Positions 12,112 to 22,767 of a DNA stretch of 64,000 bases are shown here, piece after piece. Position 1 is the first letter of the stretch; each line of letters starts with the position of its first letter. This DNA is from Stratiolaelaps scimitus (taxonomy: Eukaryota; Arthropoda; Arachnida; Mesostigmata; Laelapidae), in contig JABWDB010000048.1 of NCBI GenBank assembly GCA_019614645.1, positions 612,001 through 676,000 on the forward strand, in the 5' to 3' direction. The notes beneath the pieces are model-generated. The model was not told where the DNA came from. It searched no databases and saw only the letters and a list, made by a program, of their open reading frames with translations. The position numbers and the translations under genes are program-made.

Positions 12112-13858
12112 CTTTTTTTTCGATCTCCTCCGCTCGGCTTTGCCTTTAATCAACAGCAAGCATACAAATGTACACTTGCTTATTGGTGGTGGTGGTGTGT
12201 GTGTGTGTGCGCGTGTCGTTCGCATTTCGGAGGAGACTGACATGCATTGAAATTGACTAAGGAGTTTTCTCACGAACGTCGACCTGTTGCGAGCTGGAAC
12301 TGCTTCGATTTCATGTCTGTTTAGCCTAATGCGACATTTGTGTAACTACAATTGAAGGTACTCACGGGTCCTGTCTTGGTGTATTACGGGTCTCTTGAAT
12401 TTTGCCTATAAAACGAATTACAGCATACTGCTTATTTCGAAGCCATATGCCACCGACATGATTATGTACCTTCTCCATTATTCGCATAGGTAAATATATT
12501 TCAACAATACAAATACATGGACGAAAATGAGACATTGAGAAAAAGGTGTGACATTTCTGAACTATCGGACGTTGAACAGTTGGCCGACACACAAAAAAGG
12601 CCAACAACAAATCACGCCTGAATGGTCTTCCCAGGCGGAGACTTTGACCAGGACTTTGACTGGTCCTACTTGGGGAAGTCACTGTTTTGAAAGCATCGGA
12701 ACACAGAATCTGAGTTCGGCAGAGGCTTTCGGTTCATATGCTCAGTAGCGAGATATCGATCAAGAAGCTATTCCTGTTTCCTAGTGTGCCAGATCCTATC
12801 GAAGATCAAGTTATCGTAGTTTGCGACGCAAGCCCCTCCTCGACTGTTCAGAGCTGAATCGCTCAGAAGTTTAAAGGGAAGGAGCCAACATTAATATAAT
12901 CGGCACTTTTGAGGCTAGCTCAGGGAATTAGAGGACTCGGGGATGCTTCTGGGAAATGGGCGATTTGTGAAAATTGCAGCTTTTTCCAGAACTTGGATAA
13001 AGTAATTTTCTGTTAATATGCTTCATTTTATGGAAATCAGCAAATATTCCGTTTGAGCTACCCCAGGAAGCTACCCAAGAAAGCATCCTTCGATAACTCC
13101 CGAGACAGTTGTAAGCAGGTAATTTAATTGCCACATTACCGATGAGCTGTCTCCGAGACCAAAATAAATAGAACATTTGTGTCATTGTATTATAATATAT
13201 TAGTAATTCTACAACAAAAGGTCATCCAGAGAAGAGAATCCTGGGCACATAGAATGCGCACTCTGTGTGGGATTTCATGGGATGAACGATACAATAAAAC
13301 ACCCAGTCGTATCCCAATCGTCTCTACCCATTAGTAGATTAATTCTGGCAACAAAAGAGAGCTCACGATAGGTCTAGGATTTGGCCTAGGGAACAGGTAG
13401 ACAGCCAGACAGAGACAGAGAGACAGGGTCCCAATTCAATTAGGCCTGAACTTTACAGAAGTGAAACAAATTCAGATGACAAATTTACACTGCGTCCCTT
13501 AAACCGACCTAACTTGCATATAAATTCATTCCTGTTGAGAATACCGTCGGTGTTTTCAAGGGGGCGGTAACCGTTCTCATTAGCAACACAGAACTATTGT
13601 ACAAGTGAATGAAGTCGATGGTCCCCAGTCCCACAAAAGATTCGTACGTTTGCGCATTTTGTGTACGACACCTCCGTAATCGAGTCGGGCCAGAACAAGC
13701 AAATGACGATAGAAGATATCATAGCTCGTCGTCATGCTCAAACAGAAATAAAGCGCAAACAAATCGATTCACGGCTGAGTGTCTGTAAGAAGATGTCGAT
13801 GAAGAAGTTCACCACCAACAACACAATATATATATATATATATATATTAACAAGATCA
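12112..13858. other. Unassigned sequence with small microsatellites
   Basis: A (GT)n run near 12190-12210 and an (AT)n run at 13829-13847. No coding support. Confidence 0.4.
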
Positions 13859-14068
13859 CAGGTTTATTCAAACATACAGTAGTTAGGAATTTCTAGGGAT
13901 TATGGGGGTGGGGGGTGAGGACGACAATGTCCCGAGGAAGGCGATGGCATTGCCTCTCTGCACAGCGAGGGACAGGCGCAGGTTATATGCTTTGAGAGCA
14001 GCAATGATACTGAAACCAGTGTCAATGAGATTTTGCTCATTTTGGTGAGTGCAGCTTGAGTTGGTCAA
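13859..14068 (-). mobile_element. Dispersed family D, copy 2 with short open frame and AATAAA
   Basis: On the minus strand about 60 codons are open (LKAYNLRLSLAVQRGNAIAF, then LGTLSSSP) and stop near 13886. TGTATGTTTGAATAAACC follows. The end of the frame and the 3' part align with the 2.6 kb copy. The protein is not recognised. Confidence 0.5.
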
Positions 14069-14636
14069 TGGTGTTATTAATTAGCGTCCTTCTTAATTGC
14101 ATGACTCATAAATGGGTGAGCTGTTCAAAAGGGATATTTTTAACATTCCCAATACAAAGCTATCGAAGAGAAGAAGACGTCTTCGCATCTGCCACAAGCA
14201 TTTAATTATTATACCTTATTAGAGGCATATTACCGGCTATATTACCGCTTATACTGGTAGATGCACTAGGGAAACAACTGCAAAACAAATATCCCATTAG
14301 GCGTAGGCGTGTACCCCGTTACTGTGGCGTGCTCATCTCGTTGTTCCGGTTGGTGGAATCTCGAAAGAAATTCGAAAAATGACCAGAGTTAAAAAAAAAA
14401 AAAGGAGATCTCGTCAAAAAGAGGCTTCAGCAATAACAGTCCAGTTATCAGGTCTGGCACCTGACGTTGTTAGACATCATTGAGCTATTATAAACCTTAA
14501 GAAATCTTAGGTTTGTTTCAGTGGTATCATAAATGAATGTTTAGGTAGCGGGCTAAGTATCAACCAATTTGGTTATTTAATCGATAAATAGAGTCATGTA
14601 GAACAGATTCATTTGTCGAGACCCCGACGGTGGTAG

Positions 14637-14765
14637 GTAATGTAAGGATTTATTGATTTATTAAAGGAACTGCATACAATGCAACGGGATTGCGGAACCT
14701 GCGGCCTCTGGCTTTTTACAGCGAGAGACTCAGCCGTCCAGGCCACCGCGCAGACAGCTGGTGCT
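14637..14765 (-). mobile_element. SINE2 copy in the left arm of the inverted duplication
   Basis: On the minus strand it has GCGCGGTGGCCTGGACGG (A box), CCAGAGGCCGCAGGTTCCG (decayed B box) and the tail CAGTTCCTTTAATAAATC. The copy at 38.9 kb keeps the intact B box. Confidence 0.65.
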
Positions 14766-14862
14766 TTCGTGTGGGTCTCCCTTCGGCAATCGGAGGAGTG
14801 CACGTAGGTGCTTACACGGGTTCGATCCCAAACGTAAGCGCACATTTGCATTTGAGGGGTCA

Positions 14863-14879
14863 GCATTGCGAAGCAATGC
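14863..14879. repeat. Small perfect hairpin in the duplication spacer
   Basis: GCATTGC, three bases, GCAATGC: a 7-bp stem close to the centre of the large inverted repeat. Confidence 0.6.
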
Positions 14880-14947
14880 AAACTAGCGATACCCGAAGAA
14901 GAAGACTACGTGCACTCCTCCGATTGCCGAAGGGAGACCCACACGAA

Positions 14948-15076
14948 AGCACCAGCTGTCTGCGCGGTGGCCTGGACGGCTGAGTCTCTCGCTGTAAAAA
15001 GCCAGAGGCCGCAGGTTCCGCAATCCCGTTGCATTGTATGCAGTTCCTTTAATAAATCAATAAATCCTTACATTAC
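14948..15076 (+). mobile_element. SINE2 copy in the right arm of the inverted duplication
   Basis: The exact reverse complement of the copy at 14637-14765, as part of the perfect 230-bp inverted repeat. It has not diverged at any base. Confidence 0.7.
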
Positions 15077-15152
15077 CTACCACCGTCGGGGTCTCGACAA
15101 ATGAATCTGTTCTACATGACTCTATTTATCGATTAGAAGAAGAAGACTACGT

Positions 15153-16304
15153 AAGGTTATTCCGTACGATGATCCAGCATTTCCGAACGACCTGCACCTC
15201 AGGGACCATGTTAATGCTGCCGTTTCCCCTCTCTGAACTAAAACTTCAGTTCAGCTAACATCGGTCTGCGCTAATGCTCTTGTTCCTCGACTCTCTGCAA
15301 TCTCGTTCCCGATTTTTCGAGTCGGTCATCCATTACTCGGCGAAAAATTGAAGAACACATCAGGGCGAGAAACAAGGAACAGGTAGTCGACGTCAGCTGT
15401 GCGCGTAATTAACGTGAACAAATTACGCTGCCTGTACCTACCGCTGCTGTTTCTGCTGCTGCTGCTGCTGTTCTCGGATGGTGGACGACGCATATAATTG
15501 CACACTAAACACCTTGACAATAAGAAAATACGCATGTTAACTATCGAGTCCATAGGGACTAGTTGATGAGTCCTCCCCTTCGACATCGATATCCTCCCCT
15601 TCGACATACTATCTACAGGAACTAGTCAAGGACACTTCTGTTGCCTGACAGGCCGATCCTATCGACGTCGGCGTCGAGAGCGGTCGGCGCACACGGATGC
15701 ACCACTCCACAAAGGGTCGATTGGTGACGAGGCTGGCCGGGCCGTACCACCCGATACGAAGCTAAATGAACGATAGTATAGTACCGAGTGACAAGGAAAC
15801 GGTTGCGGTGAGGCGAGTCTCGTGCACCTTTGAAATCTCTCCCTCATCGAACATCTCATTGACAACAGTGAAATCAGATATATATGTATTCCATTGTTAT
15901 AACCTCTCACTTAACTGGTATATTATTCGATGTGAGTTCGGGCAGAGTTTTTAGATTGAGGACGTCACCGACGAGACTCCCGTAAATGATCTGTAAGAAG
16001 GAATACCTGACGATTCCATGGTTCGCCGCGTTGCAACATGTTGTTATTAATTAGTACGAATGTTGTCCGCTAGGACGGCTAGTGGAATCGCATTTTACAC
16101 AGTATGTACATTTCTATCTAAAGTCTATTTTTGTATATTTAAGAGCTGTAAATTAAGCGCCGTATGTGGATTTGGCTTCGAGTATTTGTTCCAACTCATT
16201 ATGTTTGAGCTTACCCTCAGCGGTTGCCATATTTGATTTTTCTTTTGGTGGCAAAAGAAACACTCCGGGGATGAGCGCGCACGATCTTTCCTTATGCAAC
16301 TCCT
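15153..16304. other. Unassigned sequence with a CTG repeat and a possible mini-exon
   Basis: On the minus strand a CAG/Gln-coding run (near 15450-15475) ends at a donor CAGCG|gtaggt (about 15442), so a small Gln-rich exon is conceivable. Nothing else is supported. Confidence 0.3.
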
Positions 16305-16365
16305 GCCCCTCGCTGTGCCATCGACTTCCTCGGGACAATGTCGGCCTCAGCCCCGGAAACTATTA
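16305..16365 (+). mobile_element. Dispersed family D, fragment
   Basis: CCTCGCTGTGCCATCGACTT and CCTCGGGACAATGTCGGCC match the minus-strand sequence of the 13.9 kb copy, with a short deletion. Confidence 0.4.
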
Positions 16366-16849
16366 TAGATAGATCGATATCATATATATACGTATTATTA
16401 GAAACGCTCACAACATCGATCTTAGTCAGTTCGTGCCACCTTCAAGTCTCGGCTATAACCTGATGAGGCGATGTTGCAGCGCTGTGGACGCACTTGTCAT
16501 CCTCCGGTTTCACTGGCCTTTTCCCAGTCTGGACTCTAATCAACATCAATATTTTTATGAACTAAAGCGGTTCCTATTGAAATGATGCGTACGGCGTTTC
16601 GTTTGAGTAAAGTCTGCTTATCTGCTTGAATAACAATATTCACACTGGGGAAACTACCATTTCTAATATCGCATGCGCAATAAAATGAACTCTTCAATAA
16701 AATGTGCCCTAGTTCTGCAGTATATTCTCTTCGAGAGCTCGTTGTTGCGAAATCCAATGCATTTCTTCAATGAGGTAATATACATCGAAATATAACACTG
16801 GAACAAAAGAGAAAAAACATCCTTGAACTCGTCTGACCTAGTAAATATT

Positions 16850-16985
16850 CCGGGCTAACATTTAACGCCCTGCTAAGATACTGCTCTCAGCATAGGGCTT
16901 CATAAGGCGGACAATCCCTTTAAATGCAAATGGACAACGGTGGGGATCGAACCCGTGCACCCACGTGTCTCCTCCAATTGAATTC
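16850..16985 (-). mobile_element. SINE1 copy lacking the A-box end
   Basis: The body (CTTCATAAGGCGGACAAT, TTTAAATGCAAATGGACAA) and B box (GGGGATCGAACCCGTGCA) are nearly identical to the copy at 31.3 kb. Similarity ends after CCTCCAATTG. Confidence 0.75.
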
Positions 16986-17264
16986 GTCTGATTTGACAAC
17001 AACTTGCTGGCACTGTAGAAGTTTACCATATAACTTGAGCTCATCCGAGGTGCTACATGCGTTAAGAATTGTATGAGACACTGATCATAGTTGACTATTT
17101 CTTTAGCGACTGCCCGAACCTACAGAATCGTAAAAAAAAACTAGACAGGTTCGTTTGTTTGTTGAAACATGATCAGCTCTAGAAACTTTTCATTTGGACC
17201 TATTTTGGTTTAGCGGTACGTGGGTCTTTATGCAGTAGTTTTCAAACTTGCCATGGCATACCTG

Positions 17265-17390
17265 CTAAAGGCTTTTAGATAAAGAAAAATGACTAAGAAA
17301 TCCGCGTCTGGCAGGATTTGAACCCAAGACAAATGTTCCTCCTGTCAAATAATCAAGGACCCTCACCACTGGACTATCTATGGGATAATC
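17265..17390 (-). mobile_element. SINE3 copy
   Basis: B box GGTTCAAATCCTGCC, A-box region CCAGTGGTGAGGG and the AGATAAAGAAAAATGA edge on the plus strand, in the same order as at 5.8 kb. Confidence 0.6.
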
Positions 17391-17763
17391 TCTTGCCATA
17401 TAAGCCCTCTGAAATCCTTGCCCTAGTAATGCATGGACTATTTCGAGCTAATTCAATTGCATTGTTTTGCCTCGCTACTGCCAACAGGTGAAGCTTGGTT
17501 TTTGTTTACCTCAGGGAACTTCTCATCCGATACAGAGTTATGCCGTTTCATATTGCACTGCCAAATCTAATAATTATATTTAAACGTTGTAATTTAATCT
17601 AACAGTAATCACACCAATGGTTGACGATCCGCCAGCTGACGCCAACTTTTGTGATGTTTATTTTTTAGATTCTCATATCCCAGCTATTAAACATGTCATT
17701 CATCTCTCTTATCCTAGCATGACACTTCGCTAGTAAAAACTGTTAAGTGCACAACTTCTTGTC

Positions 17764-17847
17764 GAGTACACATGGTCCAAAATACAGGTACATACCCCTC
17801 AGTATCAATCATAAACACATTTTGGACAAGATATTGTGCAGAACGAC
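17764..17847. repeat. Direct duplication, copy 1 (about 84 bp)
   Basis: GAGTACACATGGTCCAAAAT ... ATATTGTGCAGAACGAC. It is about 90% identical to 18441-18526, 677 bp away in the same orientation. On the minus strand it includes VQNVFMIDTEGYVPV in an open frame. Confidence 0.7.
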
Positions 17848-18261
17848 TATATAGTACAACCAACATAATCTTTGAACTGTGGAACTTTGAGGGCACACCG
17901 TTTACCACTCCCGTCGCTGATCAAGGCGAGAGGCAGTTGTATACATAATACTGCGCGATATAACCGATGTTGGGGTGTATAACCGGAATTGTTAAACCGT
18001 GTATAAAGGACATACTAACCATCGGGCCACGTGTCTGACATGACAAGAAAGTTACGATGATGACCAGTTTGTTTAACTATTAAGGTGTCGATGAAGTGCA
18101 TTATATACAATAAAACTCATTGTGTCGTCTAGAAATTCTTGTATCTGCTTATCAAGCTAAATCAACTATCACTTATTTATGACGTCTACCTAAGGAAAAC
18201 TGTATACCATTACATAACTGGGATAATAGGCATCGTTTCGACCAGACTACAATCAAGTAGT

Positions 18262-18300
18262 TAGGTTAAGAGCTGAGGGTCAGCTCGAAAATACAATTTT
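18262..18300 (+). mobile_element. Family B tail fragment
   Basis: GGTTAAGAGCTGAGGGTCAG then CTCGAAAATA, matching the 3' end of family B in the opposite orientation to the other two copies. Confidence 0.5.
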
Positions 18301-18440
18301 ACAATCAAGTAGTCGAAAGCAGTCGCAATGACAAAGCATTTAGGTTGAAACCTAAATACTTTCTCAGCTTTTGGCAAGATAACAACGAACGAGATCACAT
18401 GATATTTTTCAACAAAAACCTCCAAACCGCCAAAGCTCAC

Positions 18441-18526
18441 AAGAGTACACATGGTCCAAGGTACAGGTATATACCCCTCAGTATCAATCATAAACACATT
18501 TTGGACAATATATTGTGCAGGACGAG
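18441..18526. repeat. Direct duplication, copy 2 (about 86 bp)
   Basis: It matches copy 1; on the minus strand it encodes VFMIDTEGYIPVPWTMC. The synonymous-looking changes hint at an old coding origin. Frames beyond the duplicated part differ and carry stops. Confidence 0.7.
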
Positions 18527-19047
18527 TTCAAAAGTATTAGCAGTAGTAAGCACTGACATCTTCAGTAACCTTGTTTAGTCCAGCCGAACCGACCTGTGAA
18601 CGTCGTTGGACGTAACTAAGACAATTTACATCGTGACATCAATACCCATGGGGGACGCATACAAACTATAAGACTCCCGCTGACAAATCGCCCCCCCCGC
18701 ACGCCCACCCTTACGAAAATCTGTAACAAATACATCTTAACCGTTGTTGAAGTGTTTCGCTATTGAGTTGTTTAGGGTTCTCTGATACGTTGCGGCGTAG
18801 CTATTTGAGGAAAAATTGTTTAAAAAATGCACGGACGCCACTAAATTACGTTTCAAGCTCCGTGGAAAGTGGCCCTATTCAGTGCGTTGTGGTTGAGATT
18901 GATGACAAAAGAAAAGTGCCTCCTCTACCTGCTACAACCACCATCCTCTGTTGAGAGTCTATCTCTTCTCTAGACTCGGCCTCTTTCGCTTGGCATTACT
19001 TCGATATGACTGACGTGGCTAATTTTAGTTACAGCAATTAGTTAGCA

Positions 19048-19398
19048 TTAGTTGTAATGTCGAGGATTCTCATCGGGGGGCAGATAAGCGTGATAGCCCC
19101 ATGAGGCGAACTCCTGGCCAGGTCTGCCCTGTGTCGGGCCACGGAACACCTGAAAAACATCAGAAATGTCGAAACGAATCCACAATGGCGTATCGGATTG
19201 TTCATCGATTGGACGAACAACTCTGAAGGACATATCTAACACCTCTCAGTATCACGCAATATCACGACACCGTAACACCCAACGCGGAATACCTCTAGAG
19301 CCTATCTCAAACCTATCCTGAAAAAACGGCTCCTACTAGGTATTAGGCGGACCCATAAATTTTTGTTTAAAAAAAAAGTGCCATATTTTATGGGTCGG

Positions 19399-19434
<36 letters not shown>

Positions 19435-19444
19435 TTAATACGGC

Positions 19445-19481
<37 letters not shown>

Positions 19482-19970
19482 GTTATATATATATATATAT
19501 ATTCCTATTGTAGTTCTCCGAGACTGTGAATATTGTGAATTTCGTGAGAGAAATTCACGAGGGATCTCCCTATAACACGTTGCTCTATATAGTTCCCCGG
19601 AAATTGCCGTCTTTATTGCCTTATTTTCGTACAGCCAAAAGGTAGCACAATACAATAATCGTACACCTAGATCCAGTTAGCGAGTTCGGTTACTGACCTT
19701 TACGTGAACGTGGCCATGGCCACCGCCACCCCCGCCATCACCACCCCCACCGCCTCCTCCTCCTCCGCCGCCTCCTCCTCCTCCGCCGCCGCCGCCCCCG
19801 CCTCCGCCCTGGGCTGCTACCCCATGTGGTCCGCTACCTAACGATAGAACTAGCAAGACCGTCACGAACATTATGGGTTGAATAAATTCAAGAAATCGAG
19901 GGGATCCCGCGAGGTCTTTGCGAGGTTTAAGCAACATGACGCTTGATCGGTTCGGGAAGATGTCCGGGTG
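19048..19970 (-). CDS. Glycine-rich secreted protein, two coding exons
   Basis: Exon 19970-19698 follows a strong acceptor (tttctcttcccacag). From the ATG at 19937 it encodes 80 residues: a basic N-terminus, a hydrophobic segment (about residues 21-36), GVAAQ, about 30 residues that are all Gly except one Asp, then HGHVHVK. It ends AAAG|gtcagt. Exon 19149-19048, after ttttcag, continues in phase with VFRGPTQGRPGQEF... and ends at PRHYN-stop, for 113 residues in total. An internal Met at residue 23 (ATG at 19871) would give a more canonical signal peptide, so the true start is uncertain. The composition suggests an extracellular or cuticular matrix protein; no named family is claimed. The acceptor ahead of the first coding exon implies a 5' non-coding exon that I did not find. 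The 548-bp intron holds (AT)n runs and a 61-bp mariner-like mini-element. Confidence 0.72.
19343..19403. mobile_element. 61-bp mini-element related to the 2.2-kb mariner derivative
   Basis: The ends are TTAGGCGGACCCATAAAT and, on the other strand, TTAAACCGACCCATAAAA, flanked on each side by TA. The TTARRCNGACCC ends match those of the element at 2182-2584. It is almost entirely terminal repeat. It lies in the intron of the glycine-rich gene next to (AT)n. Confidence 0.6.
19402..19502. repeat. Compound (AT)n runs in the intron of the glycine-rich gene
   Basis: Three TA runs separated by short spacers containing GACTTAATACGG and CTGTT. Confidence 0.9.
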
Positions 19971-20385
19971 CTGTGGGAAGAGAAAAAAAACGGGGACAAT
20001 TACGCACTCGTTAAATACGACGCAATTGAATGGGGCTATTATACATATAATAGTAATATAAATAAGCACTACGAATGCTTCAATACCAACAAACATGATT
20101 AGAAATACGGGGGTATTTCAAGAGGGCTTCGATTCAAATGTACCCCAACTAGGTGGGGCGGTACAATAAGGTTCGTCACTGTCTCAGTTGTTTCTTTGCC
20201 TTATACGATGCTGCTGATATATAAAGGTGAAATTAGAAAATAGAGAAAATTAGAGACATATGCAGGCCGATAAAGCATACGTGTCAAAAAACAATTAATT
20301 TCATTAACGCTTTTCGTGCTGCCGGCCAGCAATTAGCTTAATTGTAGACTTCAATCTAAATATTTGCATAGACCAGCGCATAATG

Positions 20386-20957
20386 TTAAAGAATAGGACG
20401 GAATTGCAACGTGGACTTGATACTCTTACGCATTAATAAATTAACAATAAAATGCAATACATTCACATGAAGGAAATAATAGAGAATTAATGAAGCTGCG
20501 GTCATCAAACGAAGAACAGAGCGTACGGACGAGAAGCTCATTGCAACTCTGTATAATAATGAGAGGAACACTAATTGCGTACTGTTTTTCCTTTAGTGCT
20601 GGTATTGCTGGTAATAGCTATTGGACACATACACACTAATTTGGCAGCGTGAGGTTCTTCCCTCAGGGCATATGATACGAAACCAATGATGATTGAGGTT
20701 AGAAAATTGATAGGGTTTCGAAAGATCAGTCGCGATGAGAAGAACATGAGAAAAGTAGGGCATATTGTGAGAACAAGAAAAATCAACAATGAGTTTGGAA
20801 CACGGAACGAATATTTCAGAGGTACTTCAGAGACTTCAGAGAATATCTTCAACGGGAGAATGTAGATGGGATAGGAAGCACCCCCCATGGACAATGTGGC
20901 GAGTGTGAGGAATGAATGGTTCGACGATACATCATAATAATGAAAAGATAATAGCAA
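20386..20957 (-). CDS. Hydrophobic multi-pass membrane reading frame, possibly broken
   Basis: The minus strand encodes about 128 residues (20957-20571) with several hydrophobic segments, for example NSLLIFLVLTICPTFLMFF and NFLTSIIIGFVSYAL, and stops at 20571. A second frame (20571-20386) continues with RLMTAASLILYYFL. This could be one gene interrupted by an unseen intron, a pseudogene, or AT-rich chance coding, which favours Leu, Ile and Phe. A possible donor (CATG|gtgagt) lies near 21005. Weak resemblance to multi-pass families was considered but none could be assigned. Confidence 0.25.
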
Positions 20958-21312
20958 TTAAATACTATGATAAATTAATTAATCAAACACTATGCGAAAA
21001 CTCACCATGAGACTTTATAATAATGACAATATTATATCTATTATAAAATTAAAATAAGACGCTCCCCTGATACGAAATTCGATTCGGTGGAAAGAATAAC
21101 GGAAACTTGGCGACTCTAGCCAAAATGTGTTATACAATGGTGATCATATAATTAGGGGCCAAATTAAGATTTTGTTGGCGGACCAGGGACTGGGCCTTGA
21201 GTCTCTCTATCTCGTGCGTTCTTCAATGTGACAACATCTGGCCTAATCGTTATTGCAGTATCTACCTTAAACAATTCGAGTTAGTCTCACCGGCAGCCCT
21301 CTGACGTCAAAC

Positions 21313-21440
21313 ACATTGAACATCGTGATGAAAATCGTGTATTGCAAAAAACGATTGCGTTACAAATGGATCGGTTTGTTTTGGGCGTCCTCCACCTTCG
21401 TAAATTGTTAGTCATGGCAGCCGTATTGTTCGTGACCATA
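21313..21440. repeat. Dispersed family F, copy 1
   Basis: GATGAAAATCGTGTATTGCA, ATGGATCGGTTTGTT and GTTAGTCATGGCAGCCGTAT align with 28.0 and 36.8 kb. Confidence 0.45.
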
Positions 21441-21483
21441 TATGGACCATAATATAGTATAATATATATATATATATATATGC

Positions 21484-21612
21484 GAAGTTTAAGTGGGGCG
21501 TGAGTTTAGTGGGTAGGTCCGCTACTCCACCAGGAAGGAGTCCCACAGTACCATGGCAAATACCTTAGTATGAAGCCTGGTCTGCATGAGCATTCTCCAT
21601 AAAAAAAAAAAT
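21484..21612 (+). mobile_element. Dispersed family C, copy 2 with poly-A
   Basis: Same order of blocks as at 3.8 kb, ending CATTCTCCATAAAAAAAAAA before an (AT)n run. Confidence 0.6.
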
Positions 21613-21630
21613 ATATATATATTCAAAGAT

Positions 21631-21671
<41 letters not shown>

Positions 21672-22215
21672 GTTTAGATAGATGGTTCGGGTGTTATCTC
21701 GATGCCGCACGTTGTTTAACCCGCCGACAGCATAGGCTGCTGAGGCAGGCGGCGTAATAGTCTCTCGAGTCATTCAAACTCTCTGAACTCAAACTATCCA
21801 CTGTACAACATACCTTTGCCCTGAGGTTTCACCAATTTCTTTGTAACTCCGTTGTAATCCAGGTGGAAGTTCAACCTTTACTTGTGCGACTGTTTTAGCC
21901 AAGAGACGAACCAGCTCTGCTTCAAAGTTACGTAGGGGGCCATGCTTTTAAAGGATTCCACGACGACATCGGTAGGCGAGCTGTTATTGTCGCGGCTACA
22001 GCCAGCAAAACACAAATAAAAATGGACAAACACCATACCCAACACAGGCTGACACGAACGAAGTGTGGCAAATCGAACCAGCCCCCACCCCGGGGTGAGA
22101 GCAGTGTTTGCTGTTGTCGTTGTTATTGACAGAGACCTTCGGGTGAAGTAGTGTCCTACAAATAGCAGGACGTTGACATTTATCCTGTTTATATTTCGAT
22201 ACTGGATATCTGCTA

Positions 22216-22503
22216 TCCATTGTACCATATTTACACCATTAATTGTACCATATTTACACCATTAATTGTACCATATTTGCACCATTCGTTGTACCATGTT
22301 TGTACCATTCATTGTACCGTAGTTGTACCATTAATTGTACCATATTTGTACCATTAATTGTGCCATAGTTGTAGCATTAATTGTGCCATATTTGTACCAT
22401 TAATTGTCCGTATTTGTACCATTGATTGTACCATAGTTGTAGCATTAATTGTACCATATTTATACCATTAATTATACCATATTTGTACCATTAATTGTAT
22501 CAT
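22216..22503. repeat. Minisatellite, about 12 copies of a 23-bp unit
   Basis: The unit is close to ATTGTACCATATTTGTACCATTA, itself two half-units sharing TACCAT. Copies vary at single bases (TACACC, TGCACC, TAGCATT, GTGCC). Confidence 0.85.
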
Positions 22504-22767
22504 CCGGTACACGTGATGTCAGTTGAGGTCATTCTTGTCTTGGGTGCTGGCGATCCCTATAGAAACACCCGTCTTGAAGCCTGGTTGAAGTGTACCCACC
22601 CGACACATCATCATACATTCTATCAAATTGTCACACTTTAATTTAAATTATCTAGTAAGAAGACTATTAATTACTAGCAGGTAATTAAGTATCCCTGCAC
22701 ATTCCTGATTTTGGTCAATTCGGGAAGATTGATTCTTCTTGTTCGTGTTTGCTAAGTTTTGCAACGT

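Larger units (their letters stand above)
14578..15135. repeat. Perfect 230-bp inverted duplication, 98-bp spacer
   Basis: The left arm 14578-14807 and right arm 14906-15135 are exact reverse complements. Each contains a SINE2 copy and the start of a SINE1. The left arm continues into the spacer as the same SINE1 (GGTTCGATCCC), so the left side is the original and the right arm the inverted copy. The 17-bp GAAGAAGAAGACTACGT occurs at 14895-14911 and again at 15136-15152, bracketing the right arm. Confidence 0.9.

Noticed and set aside
11771..12250. 159-codon plus frame over the 11.8-12.1 kb exon candidate
   Set aside because: It starts before the likely acceptor and runs into a GT repeat; the other frame with the Cys cluster and a stop before the T run was preferred, without certainty.
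15326..15607. Minus frame with a Ser run
   Set aside because: It arises from a CTG repeat and short direct repeats; only a possible mini-exon is noted.
20571..20957. Assignment of the membrane frame to the XK-related or a chemoreceptor family
   Set aside because: Only general hydrophobicity and a few residues agree; no family motif could be placed.
22216..22503. CRISPR-like array
   Set aside because: Adjacent 23-bp units with no spacers; a minisatellite in an animal genome.
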